DNA from: RGIG250 sp045616885
Lineage (GTDB): Bacteria > Bacillota > Negativicutes > Selenomonadales > Selenomonadaceae
Assembly: GCA_045616885.1 (NCBI GenBank)
Contig: JAZLHS010000089.1
Location: 1-5,702 of the forward strand
DNA length: 5,702 nucleotides
Direction: 5' to 3'
Under the pieces are notes generated by a model that searched no databases, was not told the origin of the DNA, and worked only from the letters and a program-made list of their open reading frames with translations. Positions 1 through 5,668 of this stretch are shown one piece after another (position 1 is the first letter of the stretch; each line of letters opens with the position of its first letter). The position numbers were made by a program, and so were the translations under genes.

Positions 1-350
1 CCGTCGTCACTGCCAAGGCTCGTTCCATCTGCCGTCAGCGTGTCTGCATCTCTGATAAGCTTTATCGGGTCAGTCAGCGGATTAAAACTGCTGCCCGGCT
101 CGGCCACGCAGACCATATCCATGTGGCTCTGGAGTATCACTGTCGGCTTGTCTTCACAGCCCGCTGCAGCAGGAATATCTGCCGAAATATTGCCTGTAGC
201 ATCGCGGACAACTTCTGCACCCAGCTGGCGGAAGCGGTCTTCCAGATAATCTCCTACGGCCTTTTCGTGTCCCGAAGGACGGGGAATCTTTGCCAGCTCG
301 GCAAACTCTACAATTACTTCATCGATTATTTCTGCGCTGTTCCAGTTCAT
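1..350 (-). CDS. pepD: PepD-type dipeptidase (peptidase family M20C), N-terminal part
   Basis: This is the first 116 codons of an aminoacyl-histidine dipeptidase / cytosolic non-specific dipeptidase; the rest lies beyond the left edge. The family is a metal-dependent cytosolic peptidase that cleaves dipeptides such as Xaa-His for amino-acid recycling. Seen directly: the IPRPSGHE segment (residues 22-29) typical of the family, the metal-site motif LQSHMDMVC (73-81) with His76 and Asp78, the DPIKL segment (94-98), and TADGTSLGSDDG at the end, where Asp115 matches the metal-bridging Asp of the GADNG motif. The spacing of His76 to Asp115 agrees with that known for PepD. The ATG at 348-350 is preceded by AAGGAGG eight bases upstream. 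No promoter is obvious between this start and the terminator at about 664; the whole leader is filled by repeats. The M20C assignment is firm; substrate preference is not readable from this fragment. Confidence 0.9.
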   Translation of the reverse strand, partial: MNWNSAEIIDEVIVEFAELAKIPRPSGHEKAVGDYLEDRFRQLGAEVVRDATGNISADIPAAAGCEDKPTVILQSHMDMVCVAEPGSSFNPLTDPIKLIRDADTLTADGTSLGSDD

Positions 351-368
351 GATTATTTCCTCCTTTTT

Positions 369-625
369 ACCCTTCCGCCCTTCGGGCACCTCCCCTCTCC
401 GGGGAGACTATGAGAGGGATTAGCTGTTACCCCTCCGCCTTCGCTTTGCTCAGGCACCTCCCCTCTCCGGGGGAGACTATGAGACGGATTATCTGTTACC
501 CTTCCGCCCTTCGGGCACCTCCCCTCTCCGGGGAGACTATGAGACGGATTAGCTGTTACCCTTCCGACCTCGCTATGCTCGGCCACCTCCCCTCTCCGGG
601 GAGACTATTAGATGGATTTTTGGTT
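369..625 (-). repeat. Tandem array of four two-hairpin palindromic repeat units
   Basis: Four head-to-tail units of 60, 69, 60 and 68 bases (369-428, 429-497, 498-557, 558-625). Each holds, in plus orientation, ACCC(T/C)TCCG, a variable hairpin, CACC, a constant hairpin CTCCCC/GGGGAG with a 5-base loop (6 in unit 2), then a linker resembling ACTATGAGACGGATTAGCTGTT. The variable hairpin is short in units 1 and 3 (GCCC-TTC-GGGC at 377-387 and 506-516) and long in units 2 and 4 (437-455 and 566-584). The linker is nearly constant except in unit 4, where it diverges. Related copies sit at 4080-4131 and 5669-5702. The array fills the space between the terminator and the pepD ribosome binding site, ending about 8 bases before it, and so would lie in the pepD mRNA leader if transcription enters from upstream. 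It resembles REP/BIME-like or MITE-like intergenic elements; I see no transposase or target-site duplication. Confidence 0.85.
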
Positions 626-627
626 AC

Positions 628-646
628 CCCTCTCCTTTGGAGAGGG
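628..646. repeat. Perfect 8-bp hairpin at the end of the repeat array
   Basis: CCCTCTCC, loop TTT, GGAGAGGG. It occupies the position where a fifth repeat unit would start (626 begins ACCCC like the other units) but has a different body and no variable hairpin. It may be a remnant or a different module of the same repeat family. No T-tract follows on either strand, so it is not a typical intrinsic terminator. Confidence 0.6.
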
Positions 647-660
647 TCATTAACCCTATT

Positions 661-695
661 AATAAAAAGAGGATGCTGCATTTTGCAACATCCTC
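661..695 (-). terminator. Rho-independent terminator, minus strand
   Basis: The stem arms are 669-680 and 684-695 with a 3-base loop. Read on the minus strand this is a 12-pair stem containing one G-U pair, followed at once by TTTTTATT. On the plus strand the same position is a C-A mismatch and the trailing sequence is T-poor, so the terminator works in the minus direction. It closes the transcript carrying the 6S-like RNA (and any read-through from sepF) and separates it from pepD, unless it acts as an attenuator for pepD. Confidence 0.85.
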
Positions 696-714
696 GTAAA
701 TATTTGTCTTTATC

Positions 715-895
715 CGGCAATCACATTTCACGCAATTCACAATCAAAGTGATATCACTTGGGAGTCAACAGTAATACCACAATTTTTGAGGCTCTAAAAA
801 ATTACACCTCAAGCCAACCCCACATTTCTTGTGGTCTTCCTCGCCTTTGAGGCACAAGATGTTGTGGCTGACGACCGATATTATCGGCAGGTTAT
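715..895 (-). ncRNA. ssrS: 6S RNA (RNA polymerase regulator)
   Basis: 6S RNA mimics an open promoter and binds sigma-70/sigma-A RNA polymerase in stationary phase. Seen directly on the minus strand: an apical hairpin CCACA-AGAAA-TGTGG (834-820) followed by GGTTGG. This closely matches the conserved CCACAAGAAUGUGG and GGUUGG elements of 6S RNA as I remember the E. coli sequence. Around it are an apical stem CCTCAA/TTGAGG (852-847 with 812-807), a gap on each side fitting the central bubble, then a closing stem CCACAA/TTGTGG (867-862 with 782-777) and GTCGTCAG/CTGTTGAC (875-868 with 771-764; one mismatch, one G-U). A terminator lies downstream. The core 764-875 is supported by pairing; the outer ends given are estimates based on the usual size of about 180-200 nt. 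I see no convincing own promoter, so it may be processed from a sepF transcript. A different structured leader for pepD is the alternative. Confidence 0.72.
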
Positions 896-918
896 TTTGC
901 TTTCAGCAGGCTGGTCTC

Positions 919-1380
919 TCAGCGACGATCCTCTACTTTTACAGAAGAAGGAACATAGAGAATAAGACCGGCGGCAATCATCGTTACATCGCCACCAAGA
1001 ACATAGCAGGCACCGTTCAGGAAGTCGAAGATACGCTGCTGTTCACGAGCATCGGTACGCTCGAAGTTTACGATGGCAGCACGCTTCTCTTTGATAGCGT
1101 CAGCAATTGCTGCGGCATCCTCGAACTTTACCGGAGTGAATACTGCTACTTTCATCTCAGGAGCAGCAAAGGCGGGATTGGTGTGAACGGTGAGCTCGGG
1201 ACGACGGCTGACCGGCTGAGGATCAGTGATGAAGATCGGAGCGCCATTGGCTACCCGACGAACCTCGGAACGCTGTGCGGCAGTGTCTGCCTTCTTATCA
1301 GCGGCCTGAAGGTTTTCCTCCTCTTCATAGACTTCCTCCTGGGGCATAACCCAGTTGGTCAATTTGTCCAAAAGACCCAT
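919..1380 (-). CDS. sepF: SepF, FtsZ-binding cell-division protein
   Basis: A protein of 153 residues, normal for SepF. SepF binds the FtsZ C-terminal tail and anchors the Z-ring to the membrane in Firmicutes, Actinobacteria and Cyanobacteria. The N-terminus MGLLDKLTNWVM (1-12) fits the amphipathic membrane-targeting helix. An acidic, poorly ordered linker follows (about 13-70). Residues 76-147 form the conserved SepF/DUF552 domain, with VKFEDAAAIADAIKEKRAAIVNFE, the DFLNGACYVLGGD turn (119-131) and the LYVPSSV end. The start at 1378-1380 is preferred over an upstream extension to 1560 because it has GGGAGG at good spacing and begins with the family-typical MGLLDKL. The usual ylm neighbours are absent: upstream is typA, downstream the 6S-like RNA. 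It lies 201 bases after the typA stop and may be transcribed from its own weak promoter or by read-through. Confidence 0.92.
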   Translation of the reverse strand: MGLLDKLTNWVMPQEEVYEEEENLQAADKKADTAAQRSEVRRVANGAPIFITDPQPVSRRPELTVHTNPAFAAPEMKVAVFTPVKFEDAAAIADAIKEKRAAIVNFERTDAREQQRIFDFLNGACYVLGGDVTMIAAGLILYVPSSVKVEDRR

Positions 1381-1476
1381 GATGAAAATCCTCCCAATTT
1401 TTAATTGTGATGGTACGCGTGATTGTCGGCATCTAATCCTATTTAACGACAAAATGCCATATTCCCACAATTCGTA

Positions 1477-1505
1477 ATTTAATGGAAAACTCCTGCAAAT
1501 TGCAA
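1477..1505 (-). promoter_or_regulatory. Possible sigma-A promoter for sepF
   Basis: On the minus strand, TTGCAA (1505-1500) and TTAAAT (1482-1477) are separated by 17 bases, giving a leader of about 90 bases before sepF. The -10 box matches consensus at only four of six positions, so this is tentative. No convincing terminator is seen between typA and this site. The rest of the 1381-1581 gap shows nothing else I can name. Confidence 0.35.
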
Positions 1506-1581
1506 GAACTTTTTGTATTTTTGAGAAAATTTGCCCAATGACCCCACTGAGGCAGGACAAATTTACTACAAAAACTTTCTA

Positions 1582-3414
1582 TTACTTCTCCGCAGCAGCC
1601 TTAATAGCGTTCTTGCGAGCACGGCCGCGAGTGGTGTGGTCAAGAACAGCCTTGCGGAGACGGACATTCTGCGGGGTAACCTCTACCATCTCGTCATCGT
1701 TTATGTACTCGAGAGCCTGCTCAAGGCTGAGAATACGAGGCGGTACAAGACGGATAGCCTCATCAGAGGAAGAGGTACGCATGTTGGATACGTGCTTTGC
1801 CTTGCAGGGGTTGATATCGATATCCAGCTCACGGGTGTTCTCGCCGACAATCATGCCCTCATATACGGACTGACCCGGGGAGATGAACATTACGCCGCGA
1901 TCCTGAAGAGTGAAGATACCATAGCCGGTGGTCTCGCCCTGCTCGAAGGCAACGAGAGAGCCGTGGGTACGACCCGGAATATCTCCCTTGTAGGGAACAT
2001 AGCCGTGGAATACATGGTTCATGATGCCGTTGCCCTTGGTATTGGTGAGAAGGGCAGAGCGGAAGCCGATAAGGCCGCGGGCCGGGATAACGAACTCCAT
2101 ACGAATGTAGGAGGAAACCTCGGTCATGTTCAGCAGCTCAGCCTTGCGGCGACCCAACAGATCCATGACAGTACCCATATACTCCTGAGGTACCTCGACA
2201 GTCAGATTCTCGATAGGCTCACAGAGCTGGCCGTTGATGGTCTTGTAGATAACCTCCGGCTTGCCGACCTGCAGCTCATAGCCCTCACGGCGCATGGTCT
2301 CGATGAGGATGGAGAGATGGAGCTCACCGCGGCCGGAAACCTTAAAGGTATCGGCAGAGTCGGTCTCCTCTACGCGAAGGCTGACGTTGGTCTCTACTTC
2401 CTTGAACAGGCGGTCACGGATGTGACGGCTGGTAACGAACTGACCTTCCTGACCGGCAAAGGGGCTGGTGTTTACGCCGAAGGTCATGGACAGGGTCGGC
2501 TCATCAATATTAATAGTAGGAAGTGCTTCCGGAGCATCAGCATCAGCTACGGTCTGGCCGATGGAAACATCGTTAAGACCGGTGAAGGCAACGATGTCGC
2601 CCATGGACGCGGACTCGACCTCTACTCGCTTCAGACCCTGATATACGAAGATTTTACCAATCTTGGCTTTCTTCTCATGGTCGCCGTCGGTGAGGATAAC
2701 ATTCTGGTTTACCTTGGCAGTACCACGGATGATACGGCCGATAGCTACGCGGCCTACATACTCGTCAGCCTCGAGGGTGGTTACCATCATCTGGAGCGGG
2801 CCGTCGACATCGCCCTTCGGAGCCGGCAGCTCCTTGACCATCATGTCAAAAAGCGGAGTCAAATCCTTGTTGTCGTCAGCCATATCCAGCTTGGCGATAC
2901 CGTCACGGGCAGCGCAGTAGATAGCCGGGAAATCCAGCTGGTCATCATCAGCACCCAGCTCCATGAACAGCTCCAGAACTTCATCATAGACATCGTCTAC
3001 ACGCTGATCCGGGCGGTCAATCTTATTGATTACAACGATAGGCTTCAGCTTCTGCTCGAGAGCCTTGCGGAGAACGTATTTGGTCTGAGGCATGGGGCCC
3101 TCAAATGCATCTACCAGCAGGAGAACGCCGTCAACCATGTTCAGTACGCGCTCTACTTCGCCGCCAAAATCGGCATGGCCCGGGGTGTCAACGATATTAA
3201 TCTTTACATCCTTATACATGATGGCGGTGTTCTTGGAAAGAATGGTAATACCGCGCTCACGCTCGATGTCGCCGGAGTCCATGACGCGCTCGGCTACCTG
3301 CTCATTGGCGCGGAATACATGGCTCTGCTTCAGCATGGCATCGACCAAAGTGGTCTTGCCGTGGTCAACGTGAGCAATAATGGCAACATTGCGCAAATTT
3401 TCCCTGGTGGTCAT
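1582..3414 (-). CDS. typA: TypA/BipA ribosome-associated translational GTPase
   Basis: A protein of 610 residues, full length for the family. BipA/TypA is an EF-G-like GTPase that binds 70S ribosomes and supports 50S assembly and growth at low temperature or under stress. Seen directly: G1 AHVDHGKT (14-21), the switch-I ERERGITIL (51-59), G3 DTPGH (76-80), G4 NKID (130-133) and a G5-like YCAARDG (166-172). The beta-barrel domain II lies roughly at 205-290. The BipA-specific C-terminal part follows, including RGRGELHLSILIE-like and PARGLIGFRSALL segments, and the protein ends in a basic tail (RGRARKNAIK). The ATG at 3412-3414 has AGGAGGAAGG upstream. The gene has a good promoter of its own (3553-3581) and a leader of about 130 bases, and is divergent from the acidic-protein gene. 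All GTP-binding motifs are intact, so it should be functional. Confidence 0.97.
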   Translation of the reverse strand: MTTRENLRNVAIIAHVDHGKTTLVDAMLKQSHVFRANEQVAERVMDSGDIERERGITILSKNTAIMYKDVKINIVDTPGHADFGGEVERVLNMVDGVLLLVDAFEGPMPQTKYVLRKALEQKLKPIVVINKIDRPDQRVDDVYDEVLELFMELGADDDQLDFPAIYCAARDGIAKLDMADDNKDLTPLFDMMVKELPAPKGDVDGPLQMMVTTLEADEYVGRVAIGRIIRGTAKVNQNVILTDGDHEKKAKIGKIFVYQGLKRVEVESASMGDIVAFTGLNDVSIGQTVADADAPEALPTINIDEPTLSMTFGVNTSPFAGQEGQFVTSRHIRDRLFKEVETNVSLRVEETDSADTFKVSGRGELHLSILIETMRREGYELQVGKPEVIYKTINGQLCEPIENLTVEVPQEYMGTVMDLLGRRKAELLNMTEVSSYIRMEFVIPARGLIGFRSALLTNTKGNGIMNHVFHGYVPYKGDIPGRTHGSLVAFEQGETTGYGIFTLQDRGVMFISPGQSVYEGMIVGENTRELDIDINPCKAKHVSNMRTSSSDEAIRLVPPRILSLEQALEYINDDEMVEVTPQNVRLRKAVLDHTTRGRARKNAIKAAAEK

Positions 3415-3552
3415 TTGAAAATCCTTCCTCCTAATTACTTCTCTACATAAATACTACTCTTACGCAAAAGCGTCGTTTAACAAAATAAGCGCCTGACCGA
3501 AAAAGGCACACAAAATAGGCAAACAACGATACTTTTCGTGTCAGTAAATTTT

Positions 3553-3581
3553 ATAATATTATATTATCTATTTGGTGTCAA
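3553..3581 (-). promoter_or_regulatory. Sigma-A promoter for typA
   Basis: On the minus strand, a perfect TTGACA (3581-3576), a 17-base very A/T-rich spacer and TATTAT (3558-3553). Transcription would start near 3546, giving a leader of about 130 bases that ends in the typA ribosome binding site. Within the leader, GTGCCT and AGGCGC (around 3510 to 3490) can form a 6-bp stem followed by a T-rich run. This could be a weak attenuator, but the run is interrupted. Confidence 0.75.
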
Positions 3582-3628
3582 TATTTTTCTACACCGCAAA
3601 GCCCCGTCCAACAAACAGTCCGGGCGTA

Positions 3629-3656
3629 TTGCATAAATCCCCCCGTGTGATAGAAT
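3629..3656 (+). promoter_or_regulatory. Probable promoter for the acidic-protein gene
   Basis: TTGCAT (3629-3634), a 16-base spacer and TAGAAT (3651-3656) on the plus strand. Transcription would start near 3663, about 35 bases before the ATG. It lies back-to-back with the typA promoter, about 50 bases away. Confidence 0.5.
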
Positions 3657-3681
3657 TAAACATATCAGATAAAATTCGGAT

Positions 3682-3690
3682 AAAGGAGGT
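3682..3690 (+). promoter_or_regulatory. Consensus ribosome binding site fixing the start at 3698
   Basis: AAAGGAGGT is complementary to the anti-Shine-Dalgarno end of 16S rRNA over nine bases, with the GGAGG core eight bases before ATG 3698-3700. This decides the start of the acidic protein over the longer in-frame reading that begins at 3572, which lies upstream of the promoter start site. Confidence 0.85.
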
Positions 3691-3697
3691 CCCGGCG

Positions 3698-4075
3698 ATG
3701 GAAAACTGGGATGTTATAGAAGAAGAGGGCGACGCAGACGCCACCCTCGAAGATTACATGACCGCCGTGATGGAAAGTGCTTACTACTTTGAAGGCTTCC
3801 CCTTCGGTGAAACGCTCCGACAGCAGGCACAGGATTTCAGTCTCAGCGCATGCTATGCAGAAGAGAACCTGCCTGAGGGGATGACCCCCGTCGCCGCAGG
3901 GGAAGGCATCGTCTTTCTGGAGGCTACACTGGACGACCACGATTTCTATATGGAATTTGTCTTTAAGGAAGAAGACGAGTACGGCACCTTCTATCTGTGC
4001 TACGGCGAGCTGGACGGCGAGACAGTGGAAGACTTCACCGACTTCATGGAGAGTCTTGAGCCTTATTTCGGGTAA
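3698..4075 (+). CDS. Hypothetical, strongly acidic 125-residue protein
   Basis: I do not recognise a family. The protein has 125 residues, of which 34 are Asp or Glu and only two are Lys or Arg (Arg41 and Lys90), so it is very strongly negative. It is also rich in aromatic residues, for example AYYFEGFPF (28-36), DFYMEFVF (82-89) and GTFYLCY (96-102). The alternation of hydrophobic and charged residues from about 70 to 105 suggests beta-strands, and the ends (about 16-30 and 109-122) look helical; this is a guess from pattern. No signal peptide or membrane segment is seen. It has a perfect ribosome binding site and a plausible promoter, so it is very likely a real, well-translated gene. It stands alone, divergent from typA and convergent with the MocR regulator. 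A small cytosolic domain or a protein that mimics nucleic acid are both open. Confidence 0.85.
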   Translation: MENWDVIEEEGDADATLEDYMTAVMESAYYFEGFPFGETLRQQAQDFSLSACYAEENLPEGMTPVAAGEGIVFLEATLDDHDFYMEFVFKEEDEYGTFYLCYGELDGETVEDFTDFMESLEPYFG

Positions 4076-4079
4076 TTGC

Positions 4080-4135
4080 ACTCTCACCCCTCCGACTTCG
4101 CTTCGCTCAGCCACCTCCCCTAGAGGGGAGGCTTC
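4080..4135 (-). repeat. Single copy of the two-hairpin palindromic repeat between convergent genes
   Basis: Same family and orientation as the array at 369-625. The constant hairpin is CCTCCCCT-AG-AGGGGAGG (4114-4131). The variable hairpin (4094-4112) is the long type: on the minus strand GGCT, GA, GC, loop GAA, GC, GA, AGTC. It nearly fills the 65 bases between the acidic-protein stop and the MocR stop. It is the only strong hairpin in that gap, so it may act as a 3'-end structure for both transcripts, but neither side has a T-tract. Confidence 0.8.
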
Positions 4136-4140
4136 CGCAT

Positions 4141-5553
4141 TTACTTTCTCAGCTTTACGGCCTCTTTGCTTATAAGGTTTATCGCTGTTACTATCTGCTC
4201 TGCCGAAAGAGCGGAATAGTTTATCAGGAAATCATGCCGGCTCCGGTTCTCCTCCTGCCAGTAGTATTCCGACAGCGCCCGGAGCCTCACTCCCTGACGC
4301 TCCATTATGCCGGAGAATTCCTTATCGGTGCAGGGAATATCCAGACGCAGCAGAAAATGAAGTCCGGCATCCTCCTCAAGAATTTTCACAAAGGCAGCCA
4401 TCTGGCTGCCTTTTATTGTTTCTACCGCCAAGTCCCTCTGCTTCCGATAGAAATTCCTCATCCGATTGATGTGCTTCTCAAAATATCCCTTCTCCAGAAA
4501 CCTTGCCGCCGTTAGCTGTATCAGAGTCGTTACCGGACATGAGTAGAAGGACAGCCGCTTGTAATACTCATTCATCAAGTGCTTCGGCAGCACCATGTAG
4601 CTCATACGGATGGTATTGGAGATGGATTTGGAGAAGGTATTCAGATATATGACCCGCTCGTTTACGTCTATGCTCATGAGGGTGGGTATTGGCTTCCCCG
4701 TCATGCGGAATTCACTGTCGTAGTCGTCCTCGATGATATATCGGTCTTCACTCCGGGAGGCCCAGCCCAGCAGCTCATACCGTCGGCTGATGGGAGTTAT
4801 CTTCCCGGTGGGGAACTGATGAGAGGGCGATATGTGCGCCACCTGCACGCCGTCCCGCTCCAGCCGCTCCACGCATATTCCGTTGTCATCAAGGGGTATG
4901 TGCCGCACTTTTGCTCCGCTGGCCTCATAGACCCGGGATGTCTTGGAAAAGCCCGGCTCTTCCACCCCATAGGTTTTATTCTGTCCCAGCAGCTGTACCA
5001 GCTGACCGTAGAGATACTCCGTGCCGGCGCCGATGATTATTTGCTCCGGGTCGACGGTCATATTGCGAAAAGCCAGCAGATGATTGGCGATAGCCCGGCG
5101 CAGCACCAGAGCGCCGCCGCTGGGCGGCATCACCAGCAGCTCCTCCTGATAGTCCGTCAGGCACTCCCGCAGCAGCTTTGACCACACGGTAAAGGGAAAC
5201 ATCTCAATATTTGACCCATTGCCGGAGAAATCTGCCAGATATTTTTCCGTCCCAGTGGTCATGGCTACATTCTCCCCGGTAACTGCCACCTGCTTTTTGG
5301 CCGATATGCTGCTGATATCGGCGGCAAAGAAGCCCTTCTTTGGGATGGAATAAATATATCCTTCATCAATAAGCTGATTGTAGGCGTTCTCTACAGTTAT
5401 GACGCTTATGCCCAGATTTTTTGCAAAGCTGCGCTTAGACGGCAGCTTCTCTCCCGGTCTTATGCGACGGGAGATTATGTCCTTTTTCACGCATTTATAG
5501 AGATGCTCATACAGAGAATCTGACCCTATATCAGCAAAAGAATATGTCAGCAT
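4141..5553 (-). CDS. MocR-family (GntR/aminotransferase) transcription regulator
   Basis: A protein of 470 residues, standard for the MocR subfamily (GabR, PdxR relatives). The N-terminal winged helix-turn-helix (about 13-76) shows LYEHLYKCVKKDIISRRIRPGEKLPSKRS followed by the recognition region GISVITVENAYNQLIDEGYI and the wing IPKKGFF. The rest is a fold-type I aminotransferase-like domain: IIGAGTEYLYGQL (172-184), EEPGFSK (198-204), HISPSHQFPTG (240-250), EDDYDSEF (275-282) for contacts to the PLP ring, and Lys309 in NTFSKS as the expected PLP Schiff-base lysine. These proteins sense PLP or a PLP adduct and control vitamin B6, GABA or amino-acid genes; the actual ligand here is unknown. 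I chose the ATG at 5551-5553 because the family typically begins MLTY; it has only a weak, distant GAGG, and ATG 5578-5580 is a possible alternative. Its usual divergent target would lie beyond the right edge. Confidence 0.92.
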   Translation of the reverse strand: MLTYSFADIGSDSLYEHLYKCVKKDIISRRIRPGEKLPSKRSFAKNLGISVITVENAYNQLIDEGYIYSIPKKGFFAADISSISAKKQVAVTGENVAMTTGTEKYLADFSGNGSNIEMFPFTVWSKLLRECLTDYQEELLVMPPSGGALVLRRAIANHLLAFRNMTVDPEQIIIGAGTEYLYGQLVQLLGQNKTYGVEEPGFSKTSRVYEASGAKVRHIPLDDNGICVERLERDGVQVAHISPSHQFPTGKITPISRRYELLGWASRSEDRYIIEDDYDSEFRMTGKPIPTLMSIDVNERVIYLNTFSKSISNTIRMSYMVLPKHLMNEYYKRLSFYSCPVTTLIQLTAARFLEKGYFEKHINRMRNFYRKQRDLAVETIKGSQMAAFVKILEEDAGLHFLLRLDIPCTDKEFSGIMERQGVRLRALSEYYWQEENRSRHDFLINYSALSAEQIVTAINLISKEAVKLRK

Positions 5554-5622
5554 TTTGCCCAAAGCCTCATTTCTGAACATTCTGAATATATATAAACTGA
5601 TTATTTTAATATGGTCAGATTT

Positions 5623-5652
5623 ATTATACTGTAATGGCGATAGAAATTGCAA
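5623..5652 (-). promoter_or_regulatory. Promoter for the MocR regulator
   Basis: On the minus strand, TTGCAA (5652-5647), an 18-base spacer and a perfect TATAAT (5628-5623). Transcription would start near 5616, giving a leader of about 60 bases to ATG 5553. This argues against translation from the TTG at 5650-5652, which would overlap the -35 box. Confidence 0.65.
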
Positions 5653-5668
5653 CGCAATTCTTTCTGAA

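Noticed and set aside
353..586. A 77-codon minus-strand frame reading LPGEGRCPKGGRV-like peptides
   Set aside because: It is translated repeat sequence starting at a GTG inside a repeat unit. The peptide repeats because the DNA repeats; there is no sign of protein-level selection.
369..625. Possible CRISPR array (regular 60-69 base period)
   Set aside because: The parts between palindromes are nearly identical rather than unique spacers, the unit length varies by hairpin type, and no cas gene is present.
829..1404. A 191-codon plus-strand frame across sepF and the 6S region
   Set aside because: It is antisense to sepF and to a structured RNA, and no recognisable protein motif was found.
1381..1560. 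N-terminal extension of SepF by 60 residues
   Set aside because: The extension lacks family similarity, while the internal start MGLLDKL has a good ribosome binding site and matches SepF N-termini.
1531..3450. A 639-codon open frame on the plus strand opposite typA
   Set aside because: It lies wholly antisense to an unmistakable BipA gene with all GTPase motifs. Its translation has no recognisable motif, so it is a codon-bias shadow.
3665..4114. A 149-codon minus-strand frame opposite the acidic-protein gene
   Set aside because: It starts at a GTG in the repeat, has no good ribosome binding site of its own, and lies antisense to a gene with a consensus site and promoter.
4579..5181. A 200-codon plus-strand frame opposite the MocR gene
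   Set aside because: It is antisense to conserved aminotransferase-domain motifs, and I saw no start signal or known motif.
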